The position numbers and the translations under genes are program-made. DNA of 64,000 nt from Saccharopolyspora soli (lineage in GTDB: Bacteria; Actinomycetota; Actinomycetes; Mycobacteriales; Pseudonocardiaceae): assembly GCF_022678645.1 (NCBI RefSeq), contig NZ_JALBWV010000006.1, positions 62,001-126,000 on the forward strand, read 5' to 3'. The notes beneath the pieces are model-generated. The model was given only the letters and a program-made list of their open reading frames with translations. It was not told where the DNA came from and did not search any database. This document shows, piece by piece, positions 25,979-36,877 of this stretch. Each line of letters begins with the position of its first letter. The first letter of the stretch is position 1.

Positions 25979-28512
25979 CGGTGGCACCAGAAGCAGAGAC
26001 CCGTCCGCTGCCGGAGGGTTACGTCCGCCTGACCATCGACGGCATCGAGGTGGACGCGCCCAAGGGCGAGCTGTTGATCCGCACCGCCGAGCGGATGGGC
26101 ATCACCATCCCGCGGTTCTGCGACCACCCGCTGCTGGACCCGGCCGGGGCCTGTCGGCAGTGCTTGGTCGATGTCGAGATGGGCGGGCGGCCGATGCCCA
26201 AGCCGCAGGCGTCCTGCACCATGACCGTCGCCGACGGCATGGTGGTCCGGACGCAGCGGACCTCGCCGGTGGCGGACAAGGCGCAGCAGGGCGTGATGGA
26301 ACTGCTGCTGATCAACCACCCGCTGGACTGCCCGATCTGCGACAAGGGCGGCGAATGCCCGCTGCAGAACCAGGCGTTGAAGCACGGCCGCGCCGAATCG
26401 CGCTTCCACGACACGAAGCGGACCTTCGCCAAGCCGGTGCCGATCTCCTCGCAGGTGCTGCTGGACCGGGAACGGTGCGTGCTGTGCCAGCGCTGCACCC
26501 GGTTCTCCAAGCAGATCGCCGGGGACCCGTTCATCGAGCTGTTGGAGCGCGGGGCGTTGCAGCAGATCGGCATCGGCGAGCAGAAGCCGTTCCAGTCGTA
26601 CTTCTCCGGCAACACCATCCAGATCTGCCCGGTCGGGGCGCTGACCAGCGCGGCCTACCGGTTCCGGTCCCGGCCGTTCGACCTGGTGTCCACGCCCGGC
26701 CAGTGCGAGCACTGCGCATCCGGCTGCGAGATCCGCAACGACTGGCGGCGCGGCAAGGTGATGCGCCGGTTGGCCGGGGACGACCCGGAGGTCAACGAGG
26801 AGTGGATCTGCGACAAGGGCCGGTTCGCCTTCCGCTACGCCACCGCGGACGACCGGATCACCCGGCCGCTGGTCCGGGAGAACGGCGAACTCCGCCCGGC
26901 GTCGTGGACCGAGGCGCTGCAGGTCGCCGCGAACGGGCTCGCCGAGGCTCGCGACGCGGGTGGTGTCGGGGTGCTGCCGGGCGGTCGGTTGACCGTCGAA
27001 GATGCTTACGCCTACTCGAAGTTCGCCCGAGTCGCGTTGCGCACCAACGACATCGACTACCGGGCGCGGGCGCACTCCGCCGAGGAGCTCCGGTTCCTGG
27101 AGTCCACTGTGGTGGGTGTGACGCCCGCAACCGGGGTGACCTACCGGGACTTCGAGTCCGCGCCAGCGGTGCTGTGCGTGGCGTTCGAGCCGGAAGAGGA
27201 ATCGCCGATCGTCTTCCTGCGGCTGCGGAAGGCCGCCCGCAAGCACCAGACGAAGGTCTTCCACCTCGGCGCGTGGTCCTCGCCGGGCGTGGAGAAGACC
27301 ACGGTCATCGTGCACGACGGCGGCCCGGTGCGCACCGGATCGCTGGTGCCGTGCGTGCCCGGTGGTGAGGGTGCCGCGCTGCGCAGCCTTCCGTCCGAAG
27401 TGGACGACGGGTTGCGGCAGGCCGGATCGGTCATCGTCGTCGGTGAGCGCGCCGCGGAGATTCCGGGGCTGTACTCGGAAGTGCTGCGCACCGCCGAGCG
27501 GACCGGTGCTCGGGTCGCCTGGATTCCGCGGCGGGCCGGGGAACGCGGCGCGATCGAAGTCGGCGCCCTGCCGACGCTGCTGCCCGGCGGTCGTCCGGTG
27601 GCGGATGCGGCCGCCCGTGCCGAACTTGAGCGGCAGTGGGGACTGGAATCCGGTGCCCTGCCCGCGACTTCCGGCCGCGACCTCACCGGAATCCTCACCG
27701 CGGCGGCCACCGGGGAACTCGCCGGGCTGGTCGTCGGTGGCGTCGACCCGAACGACCTGCCTGACCCGGCGCTGGCCGCGCGGGCGCTGCAACGCGCGGA
27801 CTTCGTGGTCAGCCTGGAGCTGCGCCCCAGCGCGGTCACCGAGCACGCCGACGTGGTGCTGCCCATCGCGCCGAGCGTGGAGAAGTCCGGTAGCTACCTG
27901 AACTGGGAAGGCCGTCGCCGCGAGTTCCGCACCACCATCGAGGGCACCGGTGCCCTGCCGGACTGCCGGGTGCTCGACACCCTCGCGGTGGAGTTGGACG
28001 CGGACCTGTTCACCCAGACACCGGCCGCCGCAGCCGCCGAACTCGACCGCGTCGGACCGCACGTCGGCGCTCGGCTGCCCGCCCCGGACCAACCGGCGGC
28101 GCAGGCGCCGAGCCCCGGCCAGGGGCAGGCCGTGCTGGCGACTTGGCGGCAACTGCTCGACAACGGGTCGATGCAAGCCGACGAGCCGAACCTGGCGGGC
28201 ACCGCCCGGCGAACCGTCGCGGTGCTCGCACCGCGCACCGCGCAGCGGATCGGGCTCGGCCCCGCGCAGCTCGTCGAGGTCCGCACCGCCAAGGGCGCGG
28301 TCGTGCTCGCCGCGGAACTCGCCGAGATGCCCGACGACGTCGTGTGGCTGCCCGCTGACTCCGGGTCGTCGAAGGTGCACCGGACGCTGGGCGTCGGCCA
28401 CGGCGCGCTCGTCGACATCGCCGCGACGACTCCGTTGCCGACTGCCTTCGGCAATGGCCAAGCGCCCGCCGCTGACGGCGGTGCGTCCCACCTCGACGGG
28501 GGGAGAGCATGA
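25975..28512 (+). CDS. nuoG: NADH-quinone oxidoreductase subunit G
   Basis: Large Fe-S subunit of 845 residues. N-terminal 2Fe-2S ferredoxin domain ([20 protein letters not shown]), His/Cys cluster segment [20 protein letters not shown], two-cluster region [14 protein letters not shown] and [14 protein letters not shown], then [14 protein letters not shown], an extra-cluster motif with Cys ligands as in N7-type NuoG. The rest is a molybdopterin-oxidoreductase-like domain without evidence of a metal cofactor (SNLD-type segment [20 protein letters not shown]). Ends overlapping nuoH. Confidence 0.96.
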   Translation: MTVAPEAETRPLPEGYVRLTIDGIEVDAPKGELLIRTAERMGITIPRFCDHPLLDPAGACRQCLVDVEMGGRPMPKPQASCTMTVADGMVVRTQRTSPVADKAQQGVMELLLINHPLDCPICDKGGECPLQNQALKHGRAESRFHDTKRTFAKPVPISSQVLLDRERCVLCQRCTRFSKQIAGDPFIELLERGALQQIGIGEQKPFQSYFSGNTIQICPVGALTSAAYRFRSRPFDLVSTPGQCEHCASGCEIRNDWRRGKVMRRLAGDDPEVNEEWICDKGRFAFRYATADDRITRPLVRENGELRPASWTEALQVAANGLAEARDAGGVGVLPGGRLTVEDAYAYSKFARVALRTNDIDYRARAHSAEELRFLESTVVGVTPATGVTYRDFESAPAVLCVAFEPEEESPIVFLRLRKAARKHQTKVFHLGAWSSPGVEKTTVIVHDGGPVRTGSLVPCVPGGEGAALRSLPSEVDDGLRQAGSVIVVGERAAEIPGLYSEVLRTAERTGARVAWIPRRAGERGAIEVGALPTLLPGGRPVADAAARAELERQWGLESGALPATSGRDLTGILTAAATGELAGLVVGGVDPNDLPDPALAARALQRADFVVSLELRPSAVTEHADVVLPIAPSVEKSGSYLNWEGRRREFRTTIEGTGALPDCRVLDTLAVELDADLFTQTPAAAAAELDRVGPHVGARLPAPDQPAAQAPSPGQGQAVLATWRQLLDNGSMQADEPNLAGTARRTVAVLAPRTAQRIGLGPAQLVEVRTAKGAVVLAAELAEMPDDVVWLPADSGSSKVHRTLGVGHGALVDIAATTPLPTAFGNGQAPAADGGASHLDGGRA

Positions 28513-29813
28513 CCAGAACCGCGGAACTGCTCGCCGACGATCCGCTCTGGCTGATCGCGCTGAAGGTCGTGGTGATCTTCGTCTTCCTGGTCGTCATGAC
28601 ACTGCTGACGATCTGGGCGGAGCGCCGGGTGATCGGCAGGATGCAGCACCGGCCGGGCCCCAACCGGGCGGGTCCGTTCGGGATCCTGCAGTCGCTGGCC
28701 GATGGTCTGAAGCTGGCGTTCAAAGAGGACATCCGGCCGGTGCTGGCCGACAAGTGGGTGTACTTCCTGGCCCCGGTGATCTCGGCAACCCCCGCGCTGG
28801 TGTCGTTCGCGGTGATCCCGATCGGCCCCGAGGTCACCATCTTCGGCGAGCGCACCGCGCTGCAACTGGTCGACCTGCCGGTCGGCTTGCTGGTCGTGCT
28901 GGCCTGCGCCTCGATCGGGGTGTACGGCATCGTGCTGGCCGGTTGGGCTTCCGGCTCGCCGTACCCGCTGCTCGGTTCGCTGCGCTCGGCCGCCCAGGTC
29001 ATCTCCTACGAGATCGCGATGGGCCTGTCGTTCGTCGCGGTGATCATGTACGCGGGCACGCTGTCCACCTCGGGCATCGTCGAAGCGCAGGCGGACGGCT
29101 GGTTCTTCCTGCTGCTGCCGTTCAGCTTCGCCGTCTACGTGGTGTCCATGGTCGGGGAGACCAACCGCGCGCCGTTCGACCTGCCGGAAGCGGAGTCGGA
29201 ACTGGTCGGCGGTTTCCACACCGAGTACTCGTCGCTGAAGTTCGCGCTGTTCTTCCTCGCCGAGTACATCAACATGGTCACCGTCTCGGCCTTGGCGACC
29301 ACGCTGTTCCTCGGCGGCTGGCACGCCCCGTGGCCGCTGTCGCTGATCGGCGACGGGGTGCTCAACACCGGCTGGTGGCCGGTGCTGTGGTTCCTCGGCA
29401 AGACGTTGGCGTTCCTGTTCTTCTTCATCTGGCTGCGCGGCACGCTGCCCCGCCTGCGCTACGACCAGTTCATGAACCTCGGCTGGAAGCTCCTGGTCCC
29501 GCTGAGCCTGGTGTGGATCATCGCGGTGACCGTGATTCGCGCGCTGCGCAACGAGGAGACGGTGACCTCGCAGCAGTTCCTCATCGGCGGCGGCATCGTC
29601 ATCGCGGTCCTGCTGGTGGCCACGTTCCTGATCCCGGACCGCAAACCGGCCAAGGACACCGACGAGGTTCCGCTGGCTGGCAGCGGCTACCCGATTCCGC
29701 CGCTGGATCTGGAAGTCCCCAAGACCCCGCCGCGTCGCACCCCGGCGCGCAGCGGTGCCGCGGGCGAGGTCGCGGGCCCGCAAGGCGAGGAGGCGCCTCA
29801 TGGGAATGTTTGA
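28509..29813 (+). CDS. nuoH: NADH-quinone oxidoreductase subunit H
   Basis: Membrane subunit that shapes the quinone chamber, 434 residues with eight or more membrane segments. Conserved loops [60 protein letters not shown] and [20 protein letters not shown] are intact. A C-terminal tail of about 60 charged residues follows the last helix. The start ATG overlaps nuoG (ATGA), and the tail overlaps the nuoI start by 14 bases. Confidence 0.97.
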   Translation: MTRTAELLADDPLWLIALKVVVIFVFLVVMTLLTIWAERRVIGRMQHRPGPNRAGPFGILQSLADGLKLAFKEDIRPVLADKWVYFLAPVISATPALVSFAVIPIGPEVTIFGERTALQLVDLPVGLLVVLACASIGVYGIVLAGWASGSPYPLLGSLRSAAQVISYEIAMGLSFVAVIMYAGTLSTSGIVEAQADGWFFLLLPFSFAVYVVSMVGETNRAPFDLPEAESELVGGFHTEYSSLKFALFFLAEYINMVTVSALATTLFLGGWHAPWPLSLIGDGVLNTGWWPVLWFLGKTLAFLFFFIWLRGTLPRLRYDQFMNLGWKLLVPLSLVWIIAVTVIRALRNEETVTSQQFLIGGGIVIAVLLVATFLIPDRKPAKDTDEVPLAGSGYPIPPLDLEVPKTPPRRTPARSGAAGEVAGPQGEEAPHGNV

Positions 29814-30366
29814 TCCGATCAAGGGCTTCGGCGTCACCTTCGCCACGATGTTCAAGAAGGTCGTCACCGAGGAGTACCCGGAGGTCAAGAAGATCCCGGC
29901 GCCCCGGTTCCACGGCCGCCACCAGCTCAACCGGCATCCGGACGGGCTGGAGAAGTGCGTGGGCTGCGAGCTGTGCGCGTGGGCGTGCCCGGCCGATGCG
30001 ATCTTCGTGGAGGGCGGGAACAACACCGAGGAAGCCCGCTACTCGCCCGGTGAGCGCTACGGCAAGGACTACCAGATCAACTACCTGCGCTGCATCGGCT
30101 GCGGGCTGTGCATCGAGGCGTGCCCGACGCGGGCGCTCACGATGACCAACGAGTACGAAACCGCCGACGACAACCGCCAGGACCTGATCTACACCAAGGC
30201 GGACATGCTGGCGCCGCTGCTGCCCGGTATGGAGCAGCCGCCGCACCCGATGCGGCTGGGCGACGACGAGCAGGACTACTACGTGCGTGGTCCCGAACTC
30301 GCCCGGCAGCGCGGGGTTCCGGCCGAGCAGACGGTCGAGTCCGGGCACGAGGAGGCCGGGAGATGA
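29800..30366 (+). CDS. nuoI: NADH-quinone oxidoreductase subunit I
   Basis: Subunit with two 4Fe-4S clusters (N6a, N6b) linking NuoG to NuoB. Motifs [18 protein letters not shown] and [19 protein letters not shown] are complete. ATG at 29800 ([10 protein letters not shown]) with GAGGAGG 6 bases upstream, 188 residues. The N-terminal amphipathic helix [20 protein letters not shown] docks on the membrane arm. The stop overlaps the nuoJ start. Confidence 0.97.
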   Translation: MGMFDPIKGFGVTFATMFKKVVTEEYPEVKKIPAPRFHGRHQLNRHPDGLEKCVGCELCAWACPADAIFVEGGNNTEEARYSPGERYGKDYQINYLRCIGCGLCIEACPTRALTMTNEYETADDNRQDLIYTKADMLAPLLPGMEQPPHPMRLGDDEQDYYVRGPELARQRGVPAEQTVESGHEEAGR

Positions 30367-31310
30367 CCTTCGAAGCGGCGCAGTTCCTCGCGCAGGCCCC
30401 GAGCGGGGTAGTCGGCACCGGTGAGGCGGTGGCCTTCTGGGTGCTGGGTCCGCTCGCGCTGGTCGGCGCGCTGGGCATGGTCTTCGCGCGCAACGCGGTG
30501 CATTCCGCGCTGTGGCTGGTGTTGACGATGCTCTGCCTCGGCGTGCTCTACATGGCGCAGAGCGCCCCGTTCCTGGGGTTCACCCAGATCATCGTCTACA
30601 CCGGCGCGATCATGATGCTGTTCCTGTTCGTGCTGATGATGGTCGGCCGGGACTCCTCGGACTCGGTGGTGGAGGTGCTGCGCGGCCAGCGGTTGTGGGC
30701 CGGGATCGGCGGCATCGGCCTGGCGGCCCTGTTGGTGTCCGGGCTGGCGCGGGCGCTCACCTCGGTGCAGCCCGCCGCGCCGCTGGACCCGTGGACACCG
30801 GCTGGCGGTGGCGCGGGCGGACTCGGTCGGTTGATCTTCACCGACTACCTGTTCCCGTTCGAGCTGACCTCCGCGCTGCTGATCACCGCCGCGGTGGGCG
30901 CGATGGTGCTGGCCTACGGCGGCAAGGGCCGCGGCCCGCGGTTGAGCCAGAAGGAACGGGCCAACGCCCGCTTCCGCGGTGCCCGCCCGTCACCGCTGCC
31001 CGGTCCCGGCGTGTACGCCACGGCGAACTCGGTGGCCGTGCCCGCGCTGCTGCCGGACGGCTCGGTGGCTCCGGAGTCGCTGTCCGAGCTGTTGGAGAAC
31101 CTGCCCGCGGACCAGTTCAGCGAGGAGCGACGGGCCGTCGCGGGTGCTGAGCCTGGGCCCGATCCGCATGCCCTGACCGGCGAGCATCCCGAGCCGGAGC
31201 CCGAACCGCAGAGTCCGGACTTCCCGCCGCACGCCGGTGGGAACGGTGTGCACCGCAACGGCACCGGCCAGGAGTCCGGGCACGTCTCCTCCGAGGAGGT
31301 CCGGCAGTGA
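30363..31310 (+). CDS. nuoJ: NADH-quinone oxidoreductase subunit J, long C-terminal tail
   Basis: Membrane subunit with five helices; the conserved region [20 protein letters not shown] contains the pi-bulge helix residues. Helices end near residue 185. The remaining about 130 residues are hydrophilic, Pro/Glu/Ser-rich and likely disordered ([20 protein letters not shown]), making 315 residues against about 185 in E. coli. ATG at 30363 overlaps nuoI, and GTGA joins it to nuoK. Confidence 0.95.
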   Translation: MTFEAAQFLAQAPSGVVGTGEAVAFWVLGPLALVGALGMVFARNAVHSALWLVLTMLCLGVLYMAQSAPFLGFTQIIVYTGAIMMLFLFVLMMVGRDSSDSVVEVLRGQRLWAGIGGIGLAALLVSGLARALTSVQPAAPLDPWTPAGGGAGGLGRLIFTDYLFPFELTSALLITAAVGAMVLAYGGKGRGPRLSQKERANARFRGARPSPLPGPGVYATANSVAVPALLPDGSVAPESLSELLENLPADQFSEERRAVAGAEPGPDPHALTGEHPEPEPEPQSPDFPPHAGGNGVHRNGTGQESGHVSSEEVRQ

Positions 31311-31606
31311 CCCCCACGTACTACCTGCTGCTGTCGGCGTTGCTGTTCAGCATCGGTGCCATCGGCGTGCTGGTGCGGCGCAACGCGATCGTGGTGTTCA
31401 TGTGCATCGAGCTGATGCTCAACGCGGTCAACCTGACGCTGGTGACCTTCGCCCGCATCGAGGGTTCGGTGCACGGGCAGGTCATGGCCTTCTTCGTGAT
31501 GGTGGTCGCGGCGGCCGAGGTGGTGGTCGGTCTGGCCATCATCATGTCGATCTTCCGGACGCGTCGCTCGGCCTCGGTCGATGACGCCAACCTGCTGAAG
31601 TACTGA
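31307..31606 (+). CDS. nuoK: NADH-quinone oxidoreductase subunit K
   Basis: Small three-helix proton-channel subunit, 99 residues. Conserved [40 protein letters not shown] with the membrane Glu residues, and [20 protein letters not shown]. The GTG start overlaps the nuoJ stop by 4 bases (GTGA). Ends 11 bases before the nuoL start. Confidence 0.97.
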   Translation: MTPTYYLLLSALLFSIGAIGVLVRRNAIVVFMCIELMLNAVNLTLVTFARIEGSVHGQVMAFFVMVVAAAEVVVGLAIIMSIFRTRRSASVDDANLLKY

Positions 31607-31617
31607 GAGGGCGCGTG

Positions 31618-33630
31618 GTGACGGCAATGACTCCTACCGGGGCCTTCCTCGCCGGGGACACCCCGGACGTGATCAGCGCGGCCGGAGCGGTCCAGCAGAA
31701 CGCCTGGCTGCTGGTCGCGTTCCCAGCGCTTGGCGCGTTGGTCCTGCTCGTCGCCGGGCGCCGGGCCAACGGCTGGGGGCACATCCTCGGCTGCGCCACG
31801 GTGATCGCGTCCTTCGTCTACGGCGTGCTGCTGTTCAGCTCCATCGCCGGGCTTCCCGAGAGCGCTCAGGTGCGGGAGCTCCAGCTGTTCTCCTGGATCC
31901 CGGTCAACGCCCTGCAGGTCGACTTCGGGCTGCGACTGGACCCGCTGTCCATGGTGTTCGTGCTGCTGATCACCGGTGTGGGCTCGCTGATCCACATCTA
32001 CTCGATCGGCTACATGGCGCACGACCAGGAAGGCCGCACCGGACGGGACAACACCGAGCGCCGCCGGTTCTTCGGCTACCTCAACCTGTTCGTGGCCGCG
32101 ATGCTGGTCCTGGTGCTGGGCAACAGCTTCGTGACGCTGTACCTGGGTTGGGAAGGCGTCGGCCTGGCCTCGTACCTGCTGATCGGCTTCTGGCAGAGCC
32201 GACCGTCGGCGGCCGCGGCGGCGACCAAGGCGTTCGTGATGAACCGGGTCGGCGACATCGGCCTAGCGCTGGCGATCTTCCTGCTGTTCGCGAACCTCGG
32301 CACCACGCAGTACAGCGAGGTCTTCGCCCGCGCCGGAGAGCTCTCCCCGGGCGTGCTGCTGGCGATCACCTTGCTGCTGTTGCTGGGTGCCTGCGGCAAG
32401 TCCGGCCAGGTGCCGCTGCAGGCGTGGTTGCCGGACGCGATGGAGGGCCCGACCCCGGTGTCCGCGCTCATCCACGCCGCGACGATGGTCACCGCTGGCG
32501 TGTACCTGGTCGCGCGGTCCAACCCGCTGTTCACGCTCTCGCCCGGCGGGCAGTTGGCGGTCACCATCGTCGGCGCGGTGACGCTGCTGGTCGGCTGCAT
32601 CATCGGGTGCGCCTACGACGACATCAAGAAGGTGCTGGCGTACTCCACGGTCAGCCAGATCGGCTACATGATGCTCGCCGTCGGGCTAGGCCCGGCCGGG
32701 TACGCGCTGGGAATCATGCACCTGCTCACCCACGGTTTCTTCAAGGCCGGGCTGTTCCTCGGTGCCGGGTCGGTGATGCACGGCATGAACGACGAGGTCG
32801 ACATGCGCAAGTTCGGCGGCCTCTACCGGTTCATGCCGATCACCTTCGCCACCTTCGGGCTGGGTTACCTGGCGCTGATCGGATTCCCGTTCCTGTCCGG
32901 GTACTACTCGAAGGACGCGATCATCGAGGCGGCGTTCGGCCAGGACGGCTGGCGCGGCTGGGTCTTCGGCGGTGCGGCCATGCTGGGCGCTGGGATCACC
33001 GCGTTCTACATGACCCGCTTGGTGCTGATGACGTTCTTCGGCGCGAAGCGCTGGGAGAACCTGAAGGCCAGCAACGGCAAGGACTTCCACCCGCACGAGT
33101 CGCCCGCGGTGATGACCGCGCCGATGATCCTGCTGGCCGTCGGTTCGGTCGCGGCGGGCATGTTCTTCGCCGGTGGCGATCGGCTGGTCGGGTTCCTGGC
33201 GCCGTCGCTGGGCGAGTTGCAGGAGGCCGAGCACACCGCGATCCCGCACGCCATGATCCCGGTGCTCACCGTGGCGATCTCCGCGCTGGGCGCGCTGATC
33301 GCCTGGCTGGTGGTCGGGCGCAAGCCGGTGCCGGTGGAGCGTCCGGTGCGGGTGTCGCCGATCGTCCGCGCGGCGCGGGCGGACCTGGGCGGCAACGCGC
33401 TGAACAACCTGCTGGCGGTGCGGCCGACGTTCGGCCTGTCCCGCGGTCTGGTCACCGTGGACGACAAGGCCGTCGACGGCACGGTCAACGGCATCGTCGG
33501 GTTCCTGGGCTTCAGCTCCGGGCGGTTGCGCCGCTTGCAGACCGGTTTCGTCCGGTCCTACGCCCTGTCCATGCTCTTCGGCGGCATCGTGGTGATCGCC
33601 GCCCTACTGGCGGTGGGGATCCCGACATGA
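31618..33630 (+). CDS. nuoL: NADH-quinone oxidoreductase subunit L
   Basis: Largest antiporter-like proton-pumping subunit, about 670 residues with roughly 16 membrane segments and the lateral helix region at the C-terminus. Seen: [58 protein letters not shown] and [20 protein letters not shown]. Several GTG codons and one ATG lie together; GTG at 31618 has GAGG 7 bases upstream and is preferred over 31615 and ATG 31627. Confidence 0.96.
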   Translation: MTAMTPTGAFLAGDTPDVISAAGAVQQNAWLLVAFPALGALVLLVAGRRANGWGHILGCATVIASFVYGVLLFSSIAGLPESAQVRELQLFSWIPVNALQVDFGLRLDPLSMVFVLLITGVGSLIHIYSIGYMAHDQEGRTGRDNTERRRFFGYLNLFVAAMLVLVLGNSFVTLYLGWEGVGLASYLLIGFWQSRPSAAAAATKAFVMNRVGDIGLALAIFLLFANLGTTQYSEVFARAGELSPGVLLAITLLLLLGACGKSGQVPLQAWLPDAMEGPTPVSALIHAATMVTAGVYLVARSNPLFTLSPGGQLAVTIVGAVTLLVGCIIGCAYDDIKKVLAYSTVSQIGYMMLAVGLGPAGYALGIMHLLTHGFFKAGLFLGAGSVMHGMNDEVDMRKFGGLYRFMPITFATFGLGYLALIGFPFLSGYYSKDAIIEAAFGQDGWRGWVFGGAAMLGAGITAFYMTRLVLMTFFGAKRWENLKASNGKDFHPHESPAVMTAPMILLAVGSVAAGMFFAGGDRLVGFLAPSLGELQEAEHTAIPHAMIPVLTVAISALGALIAWLVVGRKPVPVERPVRVSPIVRAARADLGGNALNNLLAVRPTFGLSRGLVTVDDKAVDGTVNGIVGFLGFSSGRLRRLQTGFVRSYALSMLFGGIVVIAALLAVGIPT

Positions 33631-33691
33631 CAACGCACCCAGCCCCCATTTCTGCCCACGCGGCTTCGGGTGAGCTCCGGGAGGAGATCCG

Positions 33692-35269
33692 ATGACCCTG
33701 CTCGTCGCACTGATCCTGCTGCCGATCGTCGGGTCGGTGGTGGTGGCGTTGCTGCGCGGCCACGCGGCGGCGGCCAAGTGGACCGCGCTCGGATTCTCCT
33801 TGGTGGAGCTGGTGATCGCGATCGCCGCGTGGGTCGCCTACGACCCGACCGGGCCGCGGTTGCAGCTGACCAGCTCGGTGGAGTGGATCCCGGCCTTCGA
33901 CATCCGCCTCTCGCTCGGCGTGGACGGCATCGCGCTGGTGATGGTCGCGGTGATCGCGCTGCTCACCCCGCTGGTGCTCGGCTACAGCTGGGGCGAGCGG
34001 CTGCCCGCCGGTCGCACCCACGGCGGCTTCTTCTCGCTGCTGCTGCTGGAACAGGCCCTGACGGTGGCGGTGTTCGCCGCGACCGACGTGTTCCTGTTCT
34101 ACGTGCTCTTCGAGATCATGCTGATCCCGATGTACTTCCTCATCGGTGGCTACGGCGGCGAGAACCGCACCTACGCGGCGGTGAAGTTCTTCCTGTACTC
34201 CTTCCTTGGCGGCCTGATCATGCTGGCCTCGGCGATCGGCGCGTACGTCTACTGCGCGCAGGTCACCGGCCGGGGCACGTTCGACTGGGCCACGCTGGTG
34301 CCGGTGCTCTCCGACGCCCCGACCAGCGTGCAGGTGTGGCTGTTCCTCGGGTTCTTCACCGCGTTCGCCATCAAGGCCCCGCTGATCCCGTTCCACACCT
34401 GGCTGCCGGATGCCGCGCAGCAGGCGCCGATCGGCGTCGCGGTGATCGTGGTCGGCGTGCTCGACAAGGTCGGCACCTTCGGCTTCCTGCGCTACAGCCT
34501 GCCGCTGACGCCGCAGGCGTCGCAGCTGCTCGCCCCGCTGGTGCTGGTGCTCGCGGTGCTCGGCGTGCTCTACGGCTCGTTGCAGGCGTTCGGGCAGACC
34601 GACTTCAAGCGCTTCATCGCCTACGTGTCGATCGCGCACTTCGGCTTCATCGCGCTCGGCGTGTTCGCGTTCACCTCGCAGGCGCAGGTCGGCGCGGTGT
34701 CGTACATGATCAACCACAGCATCGCGACCGGCATGCTGATCCTGGTGATCGGCATGGTGATCAGCCGCGGCGGCTCCACCCGGATCGCCGACTACGGCGG
34801 CATGGCGAAGGTGACGCCGCTGCTGGCGGGCACGCTGCTGATCGCCGGGCTGAGCACCCTGTCGCTGCCCGGCACGAACTCGTTCATCAGCGAGTTCCTG
34901 GTGCTCATCGGCGCTTTCGAGACCCGGCCGGTGTACGCCGCGCTGGCCACCGTCGGCATGGTCCTGGCGGCCGTCTACGTGCTGTGGATGTACCAGCGGA
35001 CGATGCAGGGCCCGGTGCGCGGCGACGCGCTGCTGGGCACCGCGGGCGGGCCGGGCGCGGTGACCGACCCGAACCGGTCGGGTGCGCACCGGCTGCGGGT
35101 GGCCGACCTGGGCGCCCGCGAGATCGTGGTGCTGGCCCCGCTGATCGTGCTGGTGCTCGCGTTGGGTTTCTACCCGAAACCGGTGTTGGACGTGATCAAC
35201 CCGTCGGTCGCGGCAACCATGAGCGAGGTCGGCGTCACCGACCCCGTGACCTCGCAGGGAGGTAACTGA
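33692..35269 (+). CDS. nuoM: NADH-quinone oxidoreductase subunit M
   Basis: Antiporter-like proton-pumping membrane subunit of 525 residues. Conserved: LGVDGIALVMVAVIALLTPL, FYVLFEIMLIPMYFLIGGYG with the key Glu, AIKAPLIPFHTWLPDAAQQA, and GSLQAFGQTDFKRFIAYVSI. ATG at 33692 has GGGAGGAG upstream. A 61-base gap separates it from nuoL, and two bases separate it from nuoN, so it is in the same transcript. Confidence 0.97.
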   Translation: MTLLVALILLPIVGSVVVALLRGHAAAAKWTALGFSLVELVIAIAAWVAYDPTGPRLQLTSSVEWIPAFDIRLSLGVDGIALVMVAVIALLTPLVLGYSWGERLPAGRTHGGFFSLLLLEQALTVAVFAATDVFLFYVLFEIMLIPMYFLIGGYGGENRTYAAVKFFLYSFLGGLIMLASAIGAYVYCAQVTGRGTFDWATLVPVLSDAPTSVQVWLFLGFFTAFAIKAPLIPFHTWLPDAAQQAPIGVAVIVVGVLDKVGTFGFLRYSLPLTPQASQLLAPLVLVLAVLGVLYGSLQAFGQTDFKRFIAYVSIAHFGFIALGVFAFTSQAQVGAVSYMINHSIATGMLILVIGMVISRGGSTRIADYGGMAKVTPLLAGTLLIAGLSTLSLPGTNSFISEFLVLIGAFETRPVYAALATVGMVLAAVYVLWMYQRTMQGPVRGDALLGTAGGPGAVTDPNRSGAHRLRVADLGAREIVVLAPLIVLVLALGFYPKPVLDVINPSVAATMSEVGVTDPVTSQGGN

Positions 35270-35271
35270 CA

Positions 35272-36831
35272 GTGCGTGTTCAGACGCAGCTGCCGTCCGT
35301 CGAGATCCCGCCGATCGACTACGCGGCCATCGCTCCGGTCCTGGTGATCCTCGGCGCGGCCTGCCTGGCGATCCTCGTCGAGGCGTTCCTGCCGCGACAC
35401 CAGCGCTGGTCGGTGCAGGTCGGGTTGAGCCTGGTGGCGATCGTGGTCGCCGGGGTGTCGCTGGCGATGTACGCCCGCCAGGGCGGCACCGGGGTCACGA
35501 CGCTGGCCGACACCCTGGCGATCGACCCGCCCACCCTGTTCCTGTGGGGCACCCTGCTCGCGCTCGGGCTGGCGGCGATCCTGCTGATCGCGGACCGCTC
35601 GGTGGAGCCGGGTGGCGCGTTCGTCGCGGAGTCGCGGGCAGCCGACGGGCCGGGCGCGATGAGCCGCGCGGCCGCTTCCGTCGCGGGGATGCGCACCGAG
35701 GTCTTCCCGCTCGCCCTGTTCTCGCTCGGCGGGATGATGGTGTTCTGCGCGGCGAACGACCTGCTGACCATGTTCATCGCGCTGGAGGTGCTGAGCCTGC
35801 CGCTCTACCTGATGTGCGGGTTGGCCAAGCGGCGTCGCCTGCTGTCGCAGGAATCGGCGGTCAAGTACTTCCTGCTCGGCGCGTTCGCCTCGGCGTTCTT
35901 CCTGTACGGCCTGGCCCTGCTCTACGGCTACTCGGGCTCGGTGAAGCTGCAGGCGATCGCGGACGCCACGGCCGGTTCGGAGCGCTCCGACACGCTGCTG
36001 TTCGCCGGGCTGGGCCTGCTGCTGGTCGGCCTGCTGTTCAAGGCGTCGGTCGGCCCGTTCCACACCTGGACCCCGGACGTCTACCAGGGCGCGCCTACCG
36101 CGGTGACCGGTTTCATGGCCGCCTGCACCAAGGTCGCCGCGTTCGGCGGGATCCTGCGGGTGCTGCAGGTCGCGTTCCAGGCGTCCAGCTGGGAGTGGCG
36201 CGGTGTGCTGTGGGCGGTCGCGATCGCCTCGATGGTCATCGGCGTGGTGCTCGGCCTGACCCAGCGCGACATCAAGCGGATGATCGCCTACTCGTCCGTC
36301 GCGCACGCCGGGTTCATGCTGATCGGATCGCTGGCGCTGACCGGCAGCGGGCTGTCCGGCACGCTTTTCTACCTGCTGGCCTACGGTTTCACCACGATCG
36401 CTGTGTTCGGCGTGATCAGCCTGGTGCGCCGGGCCGATGGTGAGGCAACTCACCTGTCGGACTGGGCCGGGCTGGCCAAGCGCTCCCCGCTGGTCGCCGG
36501 GGTGTTCACCTTCCTGATGTTCGCCCTCGCCGGTATCCCGCTGACGAGCGGATTCGTCGGCAAGTTCGTGGTCTTCGAGGCCGCGTTGGCCGACGGCATG
36601 GCCCCGCTGGTGGTGATCGCCCTGGTGGCCAGTGCGGTTGCCGCGTTCTTCTACCTCCGTGTCATCGTGTTGATGTACTTCAACGAACCGGCCGCCGACG
36701 GCCCCACCGTCAGCGTGCCGGGTGCGTTCACGACAGCCGCGATCACGCTCGGTGTGGTCGTCACGCTGTTGCTGGGCGTGCTGCCGACTTTGGCGCTGGA
36801 CTGGGCGAACGTCGGCGGCTTCGTGTCGTAG
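35272..36831 (+). CDS. nuoN: NADH-quinone oxidoreductase subunit N
   Basis: Third antiporter-like subunit, 519 residues, about 14 membrane segments. Seen: FSLGGMMVFCAANDLLTMFI, ALEVLSLPLYLMCGLAKRRR, LFKASVGPFHTWTPDVYQGA and TQRDIKRMIAYSSVAHAGFM. GTG at 35272 has GGGAGG 8 bases upstream. Last gene of the nuo operon; the polyprenyl synthase begins 46 bases later with no terminator visible, so read-through transcription is likely. Confidence 0.97.
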   Translation: MRVQTQLPSVEIPPIDYAAIAPVLVILGAACLAILVEAFLPRHQRWSVQVGLSLVAIVVAGVSLAMYARQGGTGVTTLADTLAIDPPTLFLWGTLLALGLAAILLIADRSVEPGGAFVAESRAADGPGAMSRAAASVAGMRTEVFPLALFSLGGMMVFCAANDLLTMFIALEVLSLPLYLMCGLAKRRRLLSQESAVKYFLLGAFASAFFLYGLALLYGYSGSVKLQAIADATAGSERSDTLLFAGLGLLLVGLLFKASVGPFHTWTPDVYQGAPTAVTGFMAACTKVAAFGGILRVLQVAFQASSWEWRGVLWAVAIASMVIGVVLGLTQRDIKRMIAYSSVAHAGFMLIGSLALTGSGLSGTLFYLLAYGFTTIAVFGVISLVRRADGEATHLSDWAGLAKRSPLVAGVFTFLMFALAGIPLTSGFVGKFVVFEAALADGMAPLVVIALVASAVAAFFYLRVIVLMYFNEPAADGPTVSVPGAFTTAAITLGVVVTLLLGVLPTLALDWANVGGFVS

Positions 36832-36877
36832 AGTGCTCGCCCGTAGGGCGATTCGGGGGAGCGAAGGCGACGGTGAC

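Noticed and set aside
25750-30026. Very long minus-strand open frames opposite nuoG, nuoH and nuoI (up to 913 codons)
   Set aside because: They mirror the codon pattern of the plus-strand nuo genes, are rich in His, Arg and Gly with no domain, and nuo genes are certain.
33512-36453. Long minus-strand frames opposite nuoM and nuoN
   Set aside because: His/Arg/Gln-rich shadow translation of membrane-protein codons.
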